A stretch of DNA of 64,000 nucleotides from Neogemmobacter tilapiae. Its GTDB lineage: Bacteria > Pseudomonadota > Alphaproteobacteria > Rhodobacterales > Rhodobacteraceae. The DNA lies in the NCBI RefSeq assembly GCF_014652215.1, contig NZ_BMYJ01000004.1, positions 248,001-312,000 on the forward strand. Reading direction: 5' to 3'. The notes beneath the pieces are model-generated. The model made no database searches and had not been told where the DNA came from. It saw nothing but the letters and a program-made list of their open reading frames with translations. The translations under genes and the position numbers were made by a program. Shown piece by piece: positions 16,851 to 24,755 of this stretch. Position 1 is the first letter of the stretch. The number at the start of each line of letters is the position of its first letter.

Positions 16851-16892
16851 GGGCAGGCGGGCGCACCTCCCTTGGCCCGTCTGCCCCTTTTT
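16851..16892 (+). terminator. Intrinsic terminator/attenuator after binding protein 2
   Basis: A 12-bp GC-rich stem with one G-U pair (16851-16862 with 16875-16886), followed by CTTTTT. It lies in the 66-base gap before the ATPase gene. In rbs-like operons such a structure lets the binding protein be produced at higher levels than the downstream ATPase and permease. Confidence 0.7.
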
Positions 16893-16904
16893 GCTGGATA
16901 GAAG

Positions 16905-18434
16905 ATGTTTCTGAAATTTGAATCCGTGTCGAAAGCCTATCACGGCATTCCGGCCCTCCAGGGCATCGATCTGGATGTGGCACGGGCCGAGGTTCTGGGT
17001 CTCGTTGGGGAAAACGGCGCGGGCAAATCGACGCTGATGAAAATCCTGGGTGGCGTGATCCAGCCCGACAGTGGCCATGTCACGCTGGAAGGGGTCTCAA
17101 GCAACGGCCTTACGATCCGCCAGTCGCAGGCCGCGGGCATTGCCTTTGTGCATCAGGAACTCAACCTGTTCGACAATCTGACCGTCGCCGCCAATATCTT
17201 ACTGCACCGCGAACCCTTGCGCGGCGGGTTTTTGCGGCTGGTCGATGAACCGGCCATGGCCCGCTTGGCCGCACCCTTGCTGGCGCGGCTGGGGGCGGAG
17301 TTTCCGGCAGATCGCTCCCTGTCCAGCCTATCGCTCGCGGAACGGCAATTGGTCGAAATTGCCAAGGCCTTGTCGATGCAGGCCCGGCTGATCATCCTTG
17401 ATGAACCGACCTCCAGCCTGACCGCAACAGAAACCGAACGATTGTTAGGTATCGTGCGCGCGCTTAGGCAAGATGGCGTTGCGGTGATCCTCATCACCCA
17501 CAGGCTGGCCGAGGTTCAGGCCGTGGCTGATCGCGTGGCGGTGCTGCGCGACGGGCGCAAAATCACGGAACTGACGGGGCCGCAGATCCGGCCCGACGTG
17601 ATGACGCGCCACATGGTCGGTCGCGATCTGGCCCAGATATACCGGCGTCCCGCCCGCCCACCCGCCGACACGCTGCTAGAGGTCGATCAGGTTCGCACCT
17701 TTCGCTATCCGACCCAGCCGATAACCCTGACGGTGCGCGCGGGCGAGATTGTGGGGCTGGCGGGGCTGATTGGTTCGGGCCGCAGCGAATTGGCAGGTAC
17801 GATCTTCGGTCTGGACCGCCCTCTTTCCGGCCAGATCCGCGTGGCGGGTGACCCAGTCCCGCCCGGCGATCCTCGGGCCGCCATGACAGCTGGGGTCTGT
17901 CTGGTGCCCGAGGATCGTAAGGCTTGCGGTCTGATCGTTGATTTTTCCATCACCGACAACTTCGCCCTGCCCAATCTGCCCGCCCTTTGCCGTCTTGGTC
18001 TGGTCCAACGCGCCAAAACAACGACTCTGGCGCAGGAACAGGGAAGCGCGCTGGACTTACGGGCAGCGGGGATGGGCCAACCTGTGCGCAGCTTGTCGGG
18101 CGGAAATCAGCAAAAGGTGGTGATCGGCAAATGGCTGGCCCGTGCCCCGCGCGTGCTGATCTTTGACGAACCCACGCGCGGGGTGGATGTCGGGGCCAAG
18201 GGCGAAATCTATGGCCATATGCGCCGTCTGGCCGATGCTGGTGCGGCGGTGCTGATGGTGTCCTCGGATATGGAGGAAGTCATCGGCGTCTCGGACCGGG
18301 TGCTGGTCATGCACGAAGGCCGCATCGCGGGGGAACTGACGCGGGACGACCTTTCGGAACAATCCATCCTCTCCTTGGCCGTCGGGCGCGGTCAAGACGA
18401 TTTGCACAAAGAAAAGAAACGACACATCGCATGA
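16905..18434 (+). CDS. Sugar ABC transporter ATPase with two nucleotide-binding domains (RbsA/MglA type)
   Basis: A 509-residue protein with two fused ATPase domains. Domain 1 has Walker A GENGAGKST (about 38-46) and Walker B LIILDEPTSSL. Domain 2 begins near 260 with the degenerate P-loop GLIGSGRSEL and has signature SLSGGNQQKV and Walker B LIFDEPTRG. This architecture is typical of RbsA, XylG and MglA. Stop and start of the next gene overlap (ATGA), so the permease is translationally coupled. The likely complex is this ATPase, the permease at 18431 and binding protein 2. Confidence 0.92.
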   Translation: MFLKFESVSKAYHGIPALQGIDLDVARAEVLGLVGENGAGKSTLMKILGGVIQPDSGHVTLEGVSSNGLTIRQSQAAGIAFVHQELNLFDNLTVAANILLHREPLRGGFLRLVDEPAMARLAAPLLARLGAEFPADRSLSSLSLAERQLVEIAKALSMQARLIILDEPTSSLTATETERLLGIVRALRQDGVAVILITHRLAEVQAVADRVAVLRDGRKITELTGPQIRPDVMTRHMVGRDLAQIYRRPARPPADTLLEVDQVRTFRYPTQPITLTVRAGEIVGLAGLIGSGRSELAGTIFGLDRPLSGQIRVAGDPVPPGDPRAAMTAGVCLVPEDRKACGLIVDFSITDNFALPNLPALCRLGLVQRAKTTTLAQEQGSALDLRAAGMGQPVRSLSGGNQQKVVIGKWLARAPRVLIFDEPTRGVDVGAKGEIYGHMRRLADAGAAVLMVSSDMEEVIGVSDRVLVMHEGRIAGELTRDDLSEQSILSLAVGRGQDDLHKEKKRHIA

Positions 18435-19381
18435 CAAACCGTAAAAACCTTGGCCTTTTGCTTCTGATCCTTGCCGTCGGGGCCACCGTCGCCCTGATCA
18501 ATCCCCGTTTTCTGGCCCCGGTGAACCTTTCGAACACCGCCAATCTGGTGGGCCTCTTCGGCATCTTTGCCGTGGCCCAGGCTTTCGTCATCATTTCCGG
18601 CGGGATCGAGCTTTCGGCGGGTTCGGTCATCGCCCTGCTGGGCGTGCTGTTCGTCGATCTGATCGCCACCGAGACGCTTTCGCCGCTGGTCTGCTTTCTG
18701 GCGATGCTGGCGATGGGGGCGGTGATCGGATTCATCCACGGCTGGCTGGTGGCGCGCCTAGGGTTGCAACCCTTTGTCGTCACCCTTTGCGGCCTGCTGA
18801 TCTATCGCGGCTTGGCGCGCTACTACACCGAAGACGCCACCGCCGGCTTTCCCTTTGGCGCCAGCTTTCCCACGCTGGAATGGATCACCACGGGCCGCAT
18901 CCTTGGCGTGCCCAACAGCCTGACGGCCTTTGTCGTTCTGGCCCTGATCATGGGCGTCGTCCTGCACCGTTCCGCCTATGGCCGCTATCTTTTCGCGACC
19001 GGACGGAACGAGGAGGCCGCCCGCTACAGCGGTGTGCCCACCGCCCGCATCCTCATCGCCGCCTATGTGATTTCCGGCGTGCTGACCGCCATCGCCGCTG
19101 TTTATTTCGCGATGTACACGCGCTCCATTTCCCCCTCTTCCCACGGCAATTTCTATGAACTTTATGCCATTGCCGCCGCAGTTCTGGGCGGCTGTTCCCT
19201 GCGCGGCGGCGAGGGCTCGATTGTCGGCGTAGCACTTGGCGTCGTGCTTTTGCAGGTCTTGCAGAATCTGGTCAACCTGCTCGGCATCCCCTCATCCCTC
19301 AACTTTGCCGTCATGGGCTCGGTCATTCTCGCGGGCGTACTGGCCGACAACCATTTCCTGCGCCGCCGTGATCGCCCCTGA
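18431..19381 (+). CDS. Sugar ABC transporter permease (RbsC-like), second copy
   Basis: A 316-residue hydrophobic permease of the RbsC family ([20 protein letters not shown] near residue 60, C-terminal [14 protein letters not shown]), with about eight to ten membrane helices. It pairs with the overlapping two-domain ATPase gene. It is distinct from the permease at 11840-12856, so the locus encodes two complete import machines with opposite orientation. It is the last gene of the + strand operon; trpA follows after about 100 bases. Confidence 0.9.
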   Translation: MTNRKNLGLLLLILAVGATVALINPRFLAPVNLSNTANLVGLFGIFAVAQAFVIISGGIELSAGSVIALLGVLFVDLIATETLSPLVCFLAMLAMGAVIGFIHGWLVARLGLQPFVVTLCGLLIYRGLARYYTEDATAGFPFGASFPTLEWITTGRILGVPNSLTAFVVLALIMGVVLHRSAYGRYLFATGRNEEAARYSGVPTARILIAAYVISGVLTAIAAVYFAMYTRSISPSSHGNFYELYAIAAAVLGGCSLRGGEGSIVGVALGVVLLQVLQNLVNLLGIPSSLNFAVMGSVILAGVLADNHFLRRRDRP

Positions 19382-19485
19382 AACCAACGCATTCTGCCCA
19401 ACGGGGCCGCTTCCACCGCCCCCTTCGCCCATTGCTTTCCGCCCACCGTTGCGGCACAGCTTCGCCAACAGCGAAAGGATGCCCC

Positions 19486-20289
19486 ATGCCCGCCCTTCAA
19501 ACCCGGATTGACCGTTGCTTTGCCCGCCTGCGGGCCGAGGGCAGCAAGGCTTTCGTCGCCTATATCATGGGCGGTGACCCTGATCCGGCGACCAGCCTTG
19601 CTGTCATGAAAGGCCTTCCGGACGCAGGCGTTGACATCATCGAACTCGGCATGCCCTTCACCGACCCGATGGCCGACGGCCCCACCATCCAACTTGCCGG
19701 CCAGCGCGCCCTTGATGCCGGCATGACCATGGACAAGGTTCTGGATATGGTCCGCGCCTTTCGCCAAAGCGACGACCGCACCCCCATTGTCCTTATGGGC
19801 TATTACAACCCCATCTACGCCCGCGGTGTCGACCGTTTTCTCGCCGATGCCAAGGCCGCTGGCATCGACGGCCTGATCGTTGTCGACCTGCCCCCCGAAG
19901 AGGATGAGGAACTCTGCCTTCCCGCCCAGGCGGCGGGCCTGAACTTCATCCGTCTTGCCACCCCCACCACCGATGCCAAACGCCTTCCCCGCGTTCTGCA
20001 AAACACCTCGGGTTTTGTCTATTATGTCTCCATCACTGGCATCACCGGGGCTGCCACCGCCCAGGCCGCCAATGTCGCCCCCGAGGTCGCCCGCATCAAA
20101 GCCGCCACCGATCTGCCCGTCATTGTCGGCTTCGGCATCAACACCCCGAATGCCGCCCATGACATTGCCGCCATCGCCGATGGCTGTGTCGTAGGCTCCG
20201 CCATCGTCAAGGATATCGGTGCTGGCAAGCCTGTCGCCGATGTTCTGGCCAATGTCAGCGCCTTGGCCGCTGGGGCGCACCGCGCCTGA
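19486..20289 (+). CDS. trpA: Tryptophan synthase alpha chain
   Basis: A 267-residue TIM-barrel enzyme that cleaves indole-3-glycerol phosphate to indole and glyceraldehyde-3-phosphate in complex with TrpB. Conserved elements are [10 protein letters not shown], the catalytic Glu in [16 protein letters not shown] with its Asp, and GYYNPI. ATG 19486 follows GAAAGGA; an upstream in-frame ATG gives a non-conserved extension. It is not next to trpB (31323) or trpF (27324), so the pathway genes are split across 12 kb. The gene converges with the phosphatase gene 20 bases downstream. Confidence 0.95.
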   Translation: MPALQTRIDRCFARLRAEGSKAFVAYIMGGDPDPATSLAVMKGLPDAGVDIIELGMPFTDPMADGPTIQLAGQRALDAGMTMDKVLDMVRAFRQSDDRTPIVLMGYYNPIYARGVDRFLADAKAAGIDGLIVVDLPPEEDEELCLPAQAAGLNFIRLATPTTDAKRLPRVLQNTSGFVYYVSITGITGAATAQAANVAPEVARIKAATDLPVIVGFGINTPNAAHDIAAIADGCVVGSAIVKDIGAGKPVADVLANVSALAAGAHRA

Positions 20290-20309
20290 AACGCCTCGGC
20301 ACTGCGCGC

Positions 20310-20768
20310 CTAGCCGGTTTTCACCGGAGGCCCAAACCGCGCCAGCATCCGGTCCCGGATCTGGTCCCGCGCCTGCCGATAGGCCGACAGCTTCGCCTCC
20401 CGCGTTTCCCCCAGACCCGTCGGGTCCAGAATCGGCCAGTATTCCACATTCAGATGCGCAAACCGCGTCAATTCCAACGCCTTATGCTGGCTGGCGGGTG
20501 ACAGGGCGATCACCAGATCGAACTGCCCCAGATCATCCCCCCCCTCTTGCATTTCCGCAAAAGACCGCGACCGGTGCCGCGAAAGCTCGATCCCCAATTC
20601 CTGACAGACGGCAATCGAAAAGCCGTCAATCTCCATATCATTCACCACACCCGCCGACTGCACATAGGCCTTCTGCCCGTAGAACTTCTTCATCAAGGCC
20701 TCGGCCATCGGCGAACGCACCGCATTGTGGTCACAGCAGAACAGCACCGCCTGCGGAAAATCCCCCAT
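20310..20768 (-). CDS. Low-molecular-weight protein-tyrosine-phosphatase-like protein
   Basis: A 152-residue protein with the phosphatase P-loop CX5RS as CDHNAVRS (about residues 11-18), a variant of the usual CxGNxCRS. The catalytic Asp is probably in DPTGLGE near the C-terminal end. Members act as protein-tyrosine phosphatases or, in relatives, arsenate reductases. The family position next to UPF0262 is conserved in Rhodobacterales and argues against an ars function. ATG 20768 overlaps the UPF0262 stop (TGATG), so translation is coupled. In related genomes infA often follows; here convergent trpA does. Confidence 0.85.
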   Translation of the reverse strand: MGDFPQAVLFCCDHNAVRSPMAEALMKKFYGQKAYVQSAGVVNDMEIDGFSIAVCQELGIELSRHRSRSFAEMQEGGDDLGQFDLVIALSPASQHKALELTRFAHLNVEYWPILDPTGLGETREAKLSAYRQARDQIRDRMLARFGPPVKTG

Positions 20769-21235
20769 CAGCGCCCTCCCCAATTCAAAGCGCAAATCAA
20801 GGTGAACAGCCGCCGCGCCGTCGCCGTATCGACCACAGCCTTCCCCTCCAGCCGTTCCTGCAAGACCCGCGCCCCTTCGTTGTGGATCCCCCGCCGCGCC
20901 ATATCAATCGCCTCGATCTGGCTGGGCGGCAGCCGCTTCACCGCATCGAAATAGCTTTCGCAAATCTGGAAATAATCCTTCGCCACCTGCCGGAACGGCC
21001 CCAAAGACAGATGGAACTCCACCAGCTTCGCTCCACTTTCCGTCGTCAGATCAAAGACCAGCCGCCCCTCGCGGATCCCCAGGGCCAGCGCAAACGGCCC
21101 CTCTTGCCCCGCCAGATCAAAGCGGTTCTCCTCCAGCAGATCAAACACCGCCACCCGCCGATCCTGCTCGATCTCGGGCGTCGGAGGCGCAAGGCCACGG
21201 TCATCAATCTCGATCCGGCAAAGGCGTGTCATCAT
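20768..21235 (-). CDS. UPF0262 family protein
   Basis: About 155 residues with the family signature LCRIEIDDRGLAPPTPEIEQ near the N-terminal end and NWGG at the C-terminal end. UPF0262 is an alphaproteobacterial family of unknown function usually encoded between hisD and a low-molecular-weight phosphatase. The start is placed at the Met pair just before the conserved core; an upstream ATG at 21301 would add 22 non-conserved residues, and no ribosome binding site clearly decides. Its expected upstream neighbour hisD is displaced about 2 kb by the Abi-like and VOC genes. Confidence 0.85.
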   Translation of the reverse strand: MMTRLCRIEIDDRGLAPPTPEIEQDRRVAVFDLLEENRFDLAGQEGPFALALGIREGRLVFDLTTESGAKLVEFHLSLGPFRQVAKDYFQICESYFDAVKRLPPSQIEAIDMARRGIHNEGARVLQERLEGKAVVDTATARRLFTLICALNWGGR

Positions 21236-21330
21236 CTGGCTTTCGGCTGTTGCTGTGACATTGGCCGGATCAGGGCGCTTCCGCAAGGGGGGCGTCGTCA
21301 TGGGCAGGCAGCACCAAAATCAGCCAAATT

Positions 21331-22401
21331 TCAGTATCTTCTGTGCGCCCGCAACACGACGCCTACAGGAGAACCATCGAACGAATTGATGGCGACAACA
21401 ATCCGCGTCTTCGGTGACTGAAGTACCTTGATGGCATCGAAAAAGGATGACTCCGCTGGCATTAGTCGAAGGCCATCCGCAACTGTAGGTCTGTTCAAAA
21501 GATCGGCAACAGTGTAGTCATTCAGGTCGATCAGCCCCGCCTGATCACGGGCTTTCCCCGCCATGTAAAGCGCCAATTGCTGATGCGTGATGGCCCCGAC
21601 AACCTGCCCATTCTCCATGCAGACGAATGCTGCAAGGGAGTGTGTTTCTTCCTGGTTCAATTTGAGGAGCGATGTTGCTCGTTCCACAATCGCGAATCTT
21701 TCATCTGCCTTGCTGGCCAAAGTGACGGGCGCGGACCCGTCGGCCTTAGGTCGGGAACGCAGGACAGTGCTTATGGTTGAATGATGTCGCACCCAATCGG
21801 CGGTGAGGTGGCATCGAAGATCCACCAGCTTGATGATTCTCGAATGCAGTTCGGGCACGTTCATATCCAGAATTGGTTCATGATGCGCGACCCTGTTTCT
21901 GATGCCGTTGATTGCCCTCGCCAGCAACTGAATTTCGTGGCGCCCTTCGCCGTGAGAAAGATGCGGAAATGCAATATTGGCCTTGGTTCGCCACAGATCA
22001 GCGTATTCAACGCGAAACAGATTGGACCAGAAATCAAAGGTAAGCTCAGCGATCACCTTCCCGCGACTGTCAGACTTGGCTCGCGCGACGGCTTTATCCA
22101 AGGCGGCTGCGCTTTCCGGTGTCAGAACATCGCTGCGAAAGCGCATGTCTTTGTGCCATGCCGCGCCAAACTGCTGCATAAGGACACTATCAACCGCGTT
22201 GCGAAGCGTCACCTCCGCCACGCTGAGTGGAAAGAGCAATGACTTTGCCAGTCTCGCGTTATAAAGATACAGTGCGAAGGCAAAGACCTCGTCGCCGCTA
22301 GCTTTCGTGATGTATTTTGCAAACCTTGGTTCGGAAAGCGACACCTTGACTGCGGTGATCGTTGCCGCATCGTACTGGTAGGGAACTTGACTCTCTGCCA
22401 T
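21331..22401 (-). CDS. Abi-like HEPN-domain protein with C-terminal CBS-like domains
   Basis: A 356-residue protein with two parts. The N-terminal 210 residues look like an Abi_2/AbiD-type abortive infection domain, ending in GIRNRVAHHEPILDM (about 167-181). It contains the HEPN ribonuclease motif R-x4-H (R168, H173). Residues about 225-356 resemble a pair of CBS motifs (ENGQVVGAITHQQL; then a repeat with MPAESSFFDAIKVL and SPVGVVL), a module that usually binds adenosine nucleotides. This suggests an RNA-cleaving effector gated by a nucleotide signal, but no partner gene is adjacent. Base composition is visibly lower in GC than its neighbours and the gene splits hisD from UPF0262, both signs of transfer. 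Confidence 0.7.
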   Translation of the reverse strand: MAESQVPYQYDAATITAVKVSLSEPRFAKYITKASGDEVFAFALYLYNARLAKSLLFPLSVAEVTLRNAVDSVLMQQFGAAWHKDMRFRSDVLTPESAAALDKAVARAKSDSRGKVIAELTFDFWSNLFRVEYADLWRTKANIAFPHLSHGEGRHEIQLLARAINGIRNRVAHHEPILDMNVPELHSRIIKLVDLRCHLTADWVRHHSTISTVLRSRPKADGSAPVTLASKADERFAIVERATSLLKLNQEETHSLAAFVCMENGQVVGAITHQQLALYMAGKARDQAGLIDLNDYTVADLLNRPTVADGLRLMPAESSFFDAIKVLQSPKTRIVVAINSFDGSPVGVVLRAHRRY

Positions 22402-22584
22402 TGCGGAAGTATGTATCTTTCATAGCAGTCGAACTGGCCCCACTGGCTTTGCTACGCGCCATCGACATCAAACTAAGACACCAGGTCGGGCGAGCCCCCA
22501 CCTGGTGTTGCTACTTTGGAGGGTTTGTTGCGCTTTTGCAATCACTCCCGCGAATGTTGCCTTCCTGAGGGGCGTCTCTAACTG

Positions 22585-23001
22585 CTAAATGATCTTTCTT
22601 TCCCCCAACCCCTCAAACAACCGCAACAAATACCCATCCGGGTCGGCCACGGCGATCTGCCTTTGGCCCAATTCCTGATCGCCCCGGCGATACCATTTCT
22701 CCTCCGGCCCGATCAAAAGCGGAAAGCCCCCTGCGGCCAGCCGCGCCAAAATCGGGGTCAGCGCCGACACCTCGATCTGAAAATTCACGCCCCGGCCAAA
22801 GGGATATTCCTTGGGCAAGTGCCCGCCGTCGAAATCGCGGCCCAGCCCGATCTGGTCGATCATCAGCGCCGCGCCGTCGCGTTCCAGAAAGCAAAAGCCT
22901 TCCTCGGGGCGTTCATAGGCAACGGCAAAGCCCAGGACATCCCGATAAAACGCCCGGCTGACCCGCCAGTCACGGACAGAAAGTTCGGGGGTCAGGGGCA
23001 T
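22585..23001 (-). CDS. VOC-superfamily (glyoxalase/bleomycin-resistance-like) protein
   Basis: A 138-residue vicinal-oxygen-chelate fold: LSVRDWRVSRAFYRDVLGFA at the N-terminal end and VADPDGYLLRLFEGL at the C-terminal end. Members bind metal or sequester small molecules; the reaction cannot be assigned. ATG 23001 is chosen because the upstream TTG start adds only two residues. The gene lies alone between the Abi-like gene and hisD on the same strand. Confidence 0.85.
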   Translation of the reverse strand: MPLTPELSVRDWRVSRAFYRDVLGFAVAYERPEEGFCFLERDGAALMIDQIGLGRDFDGGHLPKEYPFGRGVNFQIEVSALTPILARLAAGGFPLLIGPEEKWYRRGDQELGQRQIAVADPDGYLLRLFEGLGERKII

Positions 23002-23213
23002 GGTCAATCCTTATCCTTCACCGCGCCGGTCATGGCGTTTGGTCGATCACAATCCTAACCACCCGTTCAGCGCGCTCCCCCTCGTGGGGAGGGGTCAGGG
23101 GTGGGGGGCGTCACAAGCGGTGGTTTTGCCCCTTATCGGTAGGGTGCCGGCTTGCACGCGCCAGAATATTCAAATATTCGCATAAATAATAAGAACCAAA
23201 GACTTGCCAGCGA

Positions 23214-23227
23214 TTTCACGCGTGAAA
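23214..23227. repeat. Perfect palindrome TTTCACGCGTGAAA (copy 1)
   Basis: A 14-bp perfect palindrome 2 bases downstream of the hisD stop codon. A second copy at 43258-43271 lies just after the GNAT stop codon. Read in the gene direction, the shared context is GGnTTTTCACGCGTGAAAT followed by nGC, and both copies have an AT-rich stretch downstream. No T run is suitable for termination, so it looks like a DNA-binding site. It is related in form to, but not identical with, the parS-type TTTCACGTGAAA. Confidence 0.55.
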
Positions 23228-23229
23228 AC

Positions 23230-24531
23230 CTACCCGTTCAGCCGATCCAGCCTTGCCCGCACGCTCAACCCGTGGGCCTGCAAACTTTCAGAAATGGCCA
23301 GCCTTTCCGCCGCCGGTCCAATCGCCGCCAGGGCCTCGGGGGTCATCCTCGCCAGAGTGGTCCGCTTCATGAAATCCAGCACCGAAAGCCCACTGGAAAA
23401 CCGGGCGGAACGGGCCGTCGGCAAGACATGGTTCGGCCCGCCGACATAGTCTCCGATGGCCTCAGGGGTCCAGGAACCCAGAAAGATCGCCCCCGCCTCG
23501 GTCGTCTTTTCGGCCAGCTTTTCCGGCTCGGCCACACACAATTCCAGATGCTCGGGCGCGATCCGGTTCGATAGAACCGCCGCCTCATCCAAATCCCGGA
23601 CGACAATCACCGCCCCATGCGCCGCCCAGCTGGCCCCCGCAATCGCCCGCCGTTCCAGCGTTTCCAACCGCCGCTCCACCGCCGCCGCGACCGCCCGCCC
23701 AAAGGCGGCATCATCCGTGATCAGGATCGACTGCGCGCTCTCATCGTGCTCGGCCTGCGACAGCAGGTCGAGCGCGATCCAATCCGGGTCATTGTCCCGG
23801 TCCGCGATCACCAGAATTTCCGAAGGGCCCGCGATCATATCAATCCCCACCCGCCCGAAAACCCGCCGCTTCGCCGCCGCCACATAGGCATTCCCCGGCC
23901 CGGTGATCTTGTCCACCGCCTGCACCGTTTCCGTCCCATACGCCAGCGCCGCAATCGCCTGCGCGCCCCCCATCCGATAGACCGTCACAACCCCGGCCAA
24001 TTCAGCGGCCAGCAGAACCAAAGGATTGACGACCCCGCCCGGCGTCGGACAGGCGATGACCAGCCGCTTGACCCCTGCCACCTGCGCCGGAATGGCGTTC
24101 ATTAGGACAGAGGAAGGATAGGTCGCCAAGCCCCCCGGCACATACAGCCCTGCCGCCGGAATCGGCGTGAAACGCCAACCCAGCGTCGCCCCGGTTTCAT
24201 CGGTCCAAAGCAAGTCCGAAGGCCGCTGCCTTTCGTGATAGGCCCGGATTCGCGCCGCAGCCAGTTCCAGCGCCGCACGGTCTTCGGGCGTCACCTTGGC
24301 AATCTCGGCGGCAATCTCGGCTTTGGAAAAAGCCAATTTGTCTGCCGTCAGAGCCAGCCGATCAAACCGAGCGGTCAGTTCCAGAACCGCCCCATCACCC
24401 CGCGCGCGCACATCGGCGATAATCGTCGCCACGGCCTGATCGACATCCTCGGCCTCTTCCCGCTTCATGCCCAGAAGTGCCGCGAAATCCGCCTCAAAAC
24501 CGGCATCTTGGGTCGACAGGAACAGTGGCAT
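23230..24531 (-). CDS. hisD: Histidinol dehydrogenase
   Basis: A 433-residue enzyme of histidine biosynthesis that oxidises histidinol to histidine with two NAD and a bound zinc. Family signature segments are present: YVPGGLATYPSSVLMNAIPA, KITGPGNAYVAAAKR, GPSEILVIAD and LSQAEHDESAQSILIT. The C-terminal end (FMKRTT) is also typical. ATG 24531 is chosen for homology (MPLFLSTQDAGFEADF) and AAAGGA upstream; the frame stays open further upstream without resemblance. It diverges from rpsA. Confidence 0.95.
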   Translation of the reverse strand: MPLFLSTQDAGFEADFAALLGMKREEAEDVDQAVATIIADVRARGDGAVLELTARFDRLALTADKLAFSKAEIAAEIAKVTPEDRAALELAAARIRAYHERQRPSDLLWTDETGATLGWRFTPIPAAGLYVPGGLATYPSSVLMNAIPAQVAGVKRLVIACPTPGGVVNPLVLLAAELAGVVTVYRMGGAQAIAALAYGTETVQAVDKITGPGNAYVAAAKRRVFGRVGIDMIAGPSEILVIADRDNDPDWIALDLLSQAEHDESAQSILITDDAAFGRAVAAAVERRLETLERRAIAGASWAAHGAVIVVRDLDEAAVLSNRIAPEHLELCVAEPEKLAEKTTEAGAIFLGSWTPEAIGDYVGGPNHVLPTARSARFSSGLSVLDFMKRTTLARMTPEALAAIGPAAERLAISESLQAHGLSVRARLDRLNG

Positions 24532-24618
24532 CGCAGGTGTCCTTTCAAAGAATGCCCCCCCATAGCCCCGGAAAGGCGCCCGCTCAACCGGAGTCACAGT
24601 GATTTCTCGCGGTTTCGC

Positions 24619-24647
24619 TTGCCAGCGCGAGGCATTTCCCCTATGGC
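24619..24647 (+). promoter_or_regulatory. Putative promoter of rpsA
   Basis: TTGCCA at 24619-24624 and TATGGC at 24642-24647 with 17-base spacing. They would give a leader of roughly 100 bases before the rpsA start, a length consistent with the autoregulated S1 mRNAs known in other bacteria. Confidence 0.4.
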
Positions 24648-24755
24648 ACCGCCCATCCAAACCCTGCGCCAGTGGCGTGGGGCTTGGTTTCATTGAGCAA
24701 GACCGGCGGAGACAACCGCAAGGCCCGTGAAAAGACGTGAAAGGACAAACTGCAC

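Noticed and set aside
20310-20768. Arsenate reductase (arsC) identity for the small phosphatase
   Set aside because: No other ars gene is nearby and the linkage to UPF0262 matches the phosphatase-like family of unknown substrate.
23075-23125. GC-rich run with repeated CCCCTC/GGGGTG as a dispersed repeat
   Set aside because: The pattern is simple-sequence-like, without defined ends or a second copy in the window.
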